From: Actinokineospora enzanensis DSM 44649
GTDB taxonomy: Bacteria > Actinomycetota > Actinomycetes > Mycobacteriales > Pseudonocardiaceae
Assembly: GCF_000374445.1 (NCBI RefSeq)
Contig: NZ_KB894420.1
Coordinates: forward strand, 84,781-148,780
Reading direction: 5' to 3'
DNA length: 64,000 bases
The first letter of the stretch is position 1; each line of letters begins with the position of its first letter. Below are positions 62,512 through 64,000 of this stretch, piece by piece. The translations under genes were made by a program, and so were the position numbers. The notes beneath the pieces are model-generated. The model saw only the letters and a program-made list of their open reading frames with translations, searched no databases and was not told where the DNA came from.

Positions 62512-63250
62512 GACACTCGCGGGCCTGGTCGCGGCGGGCGTGCTCACGCTCGCGCTGCCCGGCGTCGCGCACGCCGAACGACTGGGCACCCTGGTGCTCA
62601 CGCCCGGCGAGAGCGTCGACCAGGTGCCCGTCCGGCTGACCACGGAGAAGGGCTGCCCGGACGGCACCACCGGCTACTTCGCCACGATGGCCGGGCACGG
62701 CCTGGACAACATCGTGGTCGTGCCCGCGGGCGACGTGCTGCTCTCACACCAGGCCGGGTTCATGGTGCCGGTCGCCGACACCTTCCGCGACTACGCCGAC
62801 GACAACCACACCACGCTGCAGGGCCGCTACGAGATCGTGCTGCACTGTGTGGACGCGTTCACCGAGAAGGAGTTCGGCACGTTCACCGCGAACGTCGACT
62901 TCCCCGAACCCGCGCACTACGCCGCCGTCGGCCCGGCCAAGGGACCCGCGCGCAACACCGAGCCGATCATCCCGCCGGAGCTGGGCCGCAGCGTCGAACC
63001 CGGCGCGCCGCAGCAGCCGGACCCGGGCGCGCAGGCGCCGCAGGCCCAGTCGGTCGCGCCGTCGACCCCGGCCGATGATTCCACTATGGACACAGCGAGT
63101 CCGGTACCGGCGAGTGGGTCCGGAAGCCAGCCGTTCTATTACGTGGCGGGCGGTGTGGTGCTCGTCGTGCTCGTGGCGGCGGGGTTCACCGTCGCGCGCA
63201 GGCGGGGCGCGGCGGGGGCCGCGGTCAAGTCCGAGTCCGATCCCGAGTGA
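62498..63250 (+). CDS. Small surface protein with the shared extracellular domain and C-terminal anchor
   Basis: 250 residues. Signal peptide (~1-26), then one copy of the domain found in the 59811 and 63291 genes (LGTLVLTPGESVDQVPV, TTEKGCPDGTTGYFATMAG, FRDYADDNHTTLQGRYEIVL, CVDAFTEKEFGTFTANVDF), then a Pro/Gln-rich stalk (~150-205) and a C-terminal helix (~213-233) with RRRG. Its ATG overlaps the DUF916-type gene; the GGAGGTGGCCA site lies inside that gene. Probably an envelope partner of the two WxL-like proteins. Confidence 0.85.
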   Translation: MRPLRTLAGLVAAGVLTLALPGVAHAERLGTLVLTPGESVDQVPVRLTTEKGCPDGTTGYFATMAGHGLDNIVVVPAGDVLLSHQAGFMVPVADTFRDYADDNHTTLQGRYEIVLHCVDAFTEKEFGTFTANVDFPEPAHYAAVGPAKGPARNTEPIIPPELGRSVEPGAPQQPDPGAQAPQAQSVAPSTPADDSTMDTASPVPASGSGSQPFYYVAGGVVLVVLVAAGFTVARRRGAAGAAVKSESDPE

Positions 63251-63290
63251 CGCCCAACCCGGCCGCTCTAGACACTGGAGGAAACTGTTC

Positions 63291-64000
63291 ATGCGTAAGC
63301 GCCAACTGATCGCGGCAGGCGCGGCGGTCGTCACCACGGCGGCGGCCACGGTGCTGCTCGCCGCTACCACCGGCCAGGCAGCCGCGCCGGAGCCCACGCT
63401 CGGCTCGCTGTCGGTCAGCAAGGCCGCCGGTCTGGACATCGAGGCCCCCTCGTACACCACCTCCGCGCCGTGCACCGACGACTCCGACGGCTACCAGGTC
63501 GACATCTACGGCCCCGGCGGATTCGCGAAGGGCTTAGTCGGTACCACCGTGTCCGACGCGGGCTTCTCCACCACGCAGGCGTTCAGCGCGCCGCAGACCT
63601 TCACCTTCAAGGACATCGCGGTCGACAACTCGACCGTGATCACCCCGGGCAAGTACACCGTCGTGCTCAGCTGCGTGTACCAGTTCGAGGCCTCGGTCAA
63701 GGGCACCTTCACCACCAGCCTGTTCTTCACCGACGCCACGCACTGGCAGCTGAAGGACCCGACGGCGCCCCCCACCACGACCACTACAACCACGACGACG
63801 ACCGAGCCGACCACCACCACGACTCAGCCGACGACCACGACGACTCAGCCGACGACGACCACGACTCAGCCGACCACCACGGAACCGACGACCACCACGA
63901 CGGAACCGACCACGACGACGACCGAGCCGACGACCACGACGACTGAGCCCACGACGACCACGACTCAGCCGACGACCACGACGACCGAGCCGACGACGAC
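63291..64000 (+). CDS. Secreted surface protein with shared domain and Thr-rich stalk (partial, 3' end outside)
   Basis: The frame is open from the ATG to the window end. A signal peptide (~1-31; ATG has GGAGGAAAC before it) leads to the shared ~120-residue domain (GSLSVSKAAGLDIEAPSYTT, DGYQVDIYGPGGFAKGLVG, TFTFKDIAVDNSTVITPGKY, VVLSCVYQFEASVKGTF). From ~165 onward is a Thr-rich repeat (TTTTTEP/TTTTTQP units of seven codons) that still continues at base 64000. A TTA codon occurs at 63534-63536. Full length, C-terminal domain and anchor are not visible. Confidence 0.87.
   Translation, partial: MRKRQLIAAGAAVVTTAAATVLLAATTGQAAAPEPTLGSLSVSKAAGLDIEAPSYTTSAPCTDDSDGYQVDIYGPGGFAKGLVGTTVSDAGFSTTQAFSAPQTFTFKDIAVDNSTVITPGKYTVVLSCVYQFEASVKGTFTTSLFFTDATHWQLKDPTAPPTTTTTTTTTTEPTTTTTQPTTTTTQPTTTTTQPTTTEPTTTTTEPTTTTTEPTTTTTEPTTTTTQPTTTTTEPTT
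63773..64000. repeat. Thr-Pro-rich coding repeat array
   Basis: Tandem ~21-base units encoding TTTTTEP or TTTTTQP within the final gene. It reaches the end of the window, so copy number is unknown. Confidence 0.85.

Noticed and set aside
1..64000. tRNA genes, CRISPR arrays, prophage or IS elements
   Set aside because: I found no cloverleaf-type sequence, no regular spacer-repeat array, no transposase, integrase or phage structural gene. The direct repeats seen are too few or too short.

Overview
The window is a 64 kb stretch of very GC-rich chromosomal DNA from a high-GC Gram-positive actinomycete. Evidence: dense genes with GC-ending codons, frequent GTG starts with GGAGG-type ribosome sites, rare TTA codons, a class E sortase, GlnA-like polyamine/ethanolamine genes and an actinomycete-type surface protein locus. 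A member of the Pseudonocardiales is the most likely source, but this is inference from gene content. I see no insertion sequence, prophage, CRISPR array, rRNA or tRNA gene.

Layout. 1-2.5 kb: the end of a GT2 glycosyltransferase and a polytopic GT39 mannosyltransferase-like protein. 2.5-10.8 kb (minus strand): an unknown protein, a cluster of three tiny ORFs around a Crp/Fnr regulator, a methyltransferase, two tandem GT1 glycosyltransferase paralogues, isopentenyl-diphosphate isomerase and arginyl-tRNA synthetase. 11.7-16.6 kb: a tightly coupled operon (glutamine-synthetase-like ligase, gamma-glutamyl hydrolase, aldehyde dehydrogenase, SDR, FadR-type regulator) that fits gamma-glutamylated amine breakdown. 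17-25 kb: a class E sortase with a huge low-complexity N-terminus, next to a 1941-residue LASTG-anchored repeat adhesin that is its probable substrate. 25-41 kb: mixed housekeeping and accessory genes (methyltransferase, phosphopantetheinyl transferase, alkylguanine methyltransferase, a paralogous pair of unknown proteins, rhodanese, GlxA-type regulator, PhoD phosphatase, DUF2252, DUF4239, DUF6923-like protein, MacB-type exporter). 41.5-49.6 kb: two sugar modules, gntR/edd/eda (Entner-Doudoroff) and SIS/class II aldolase/PfkB kinase, with an antibiotic-kinase-like gene between them. 49.7-51.8 kb: two DUF202 membrane proteins, an XRE regulator and a small YegP-like protein.

52-64 kb holds the most unusual locus. 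Pst-type permeases PstC and PstA occur without any PstB ATPase. They are followed by two substrate-binding-type proteins held in the membrane by C-terminal helices, a soluble PstS-like protein, an Ig/WxL-like secreted protein, a membrane-anchored DUF916-type (WxL-interacting) protein, and two more secreted proteins. Three of these share one ~120-residue extracellular domain that I do not recognise. The window ends inside the last gene, in a Thr-Pro-rich stalk. I infer that this is an actinobacterial WxL-like envelope assembly wired to a phosphate-type uptake or sensing system.

The two best candidates for undescribed biology are the Crp/Fnr-micropeptide cluster (3.8-4.9 kb) and the PstCA/WxL-like surface locus (52-64 kb).
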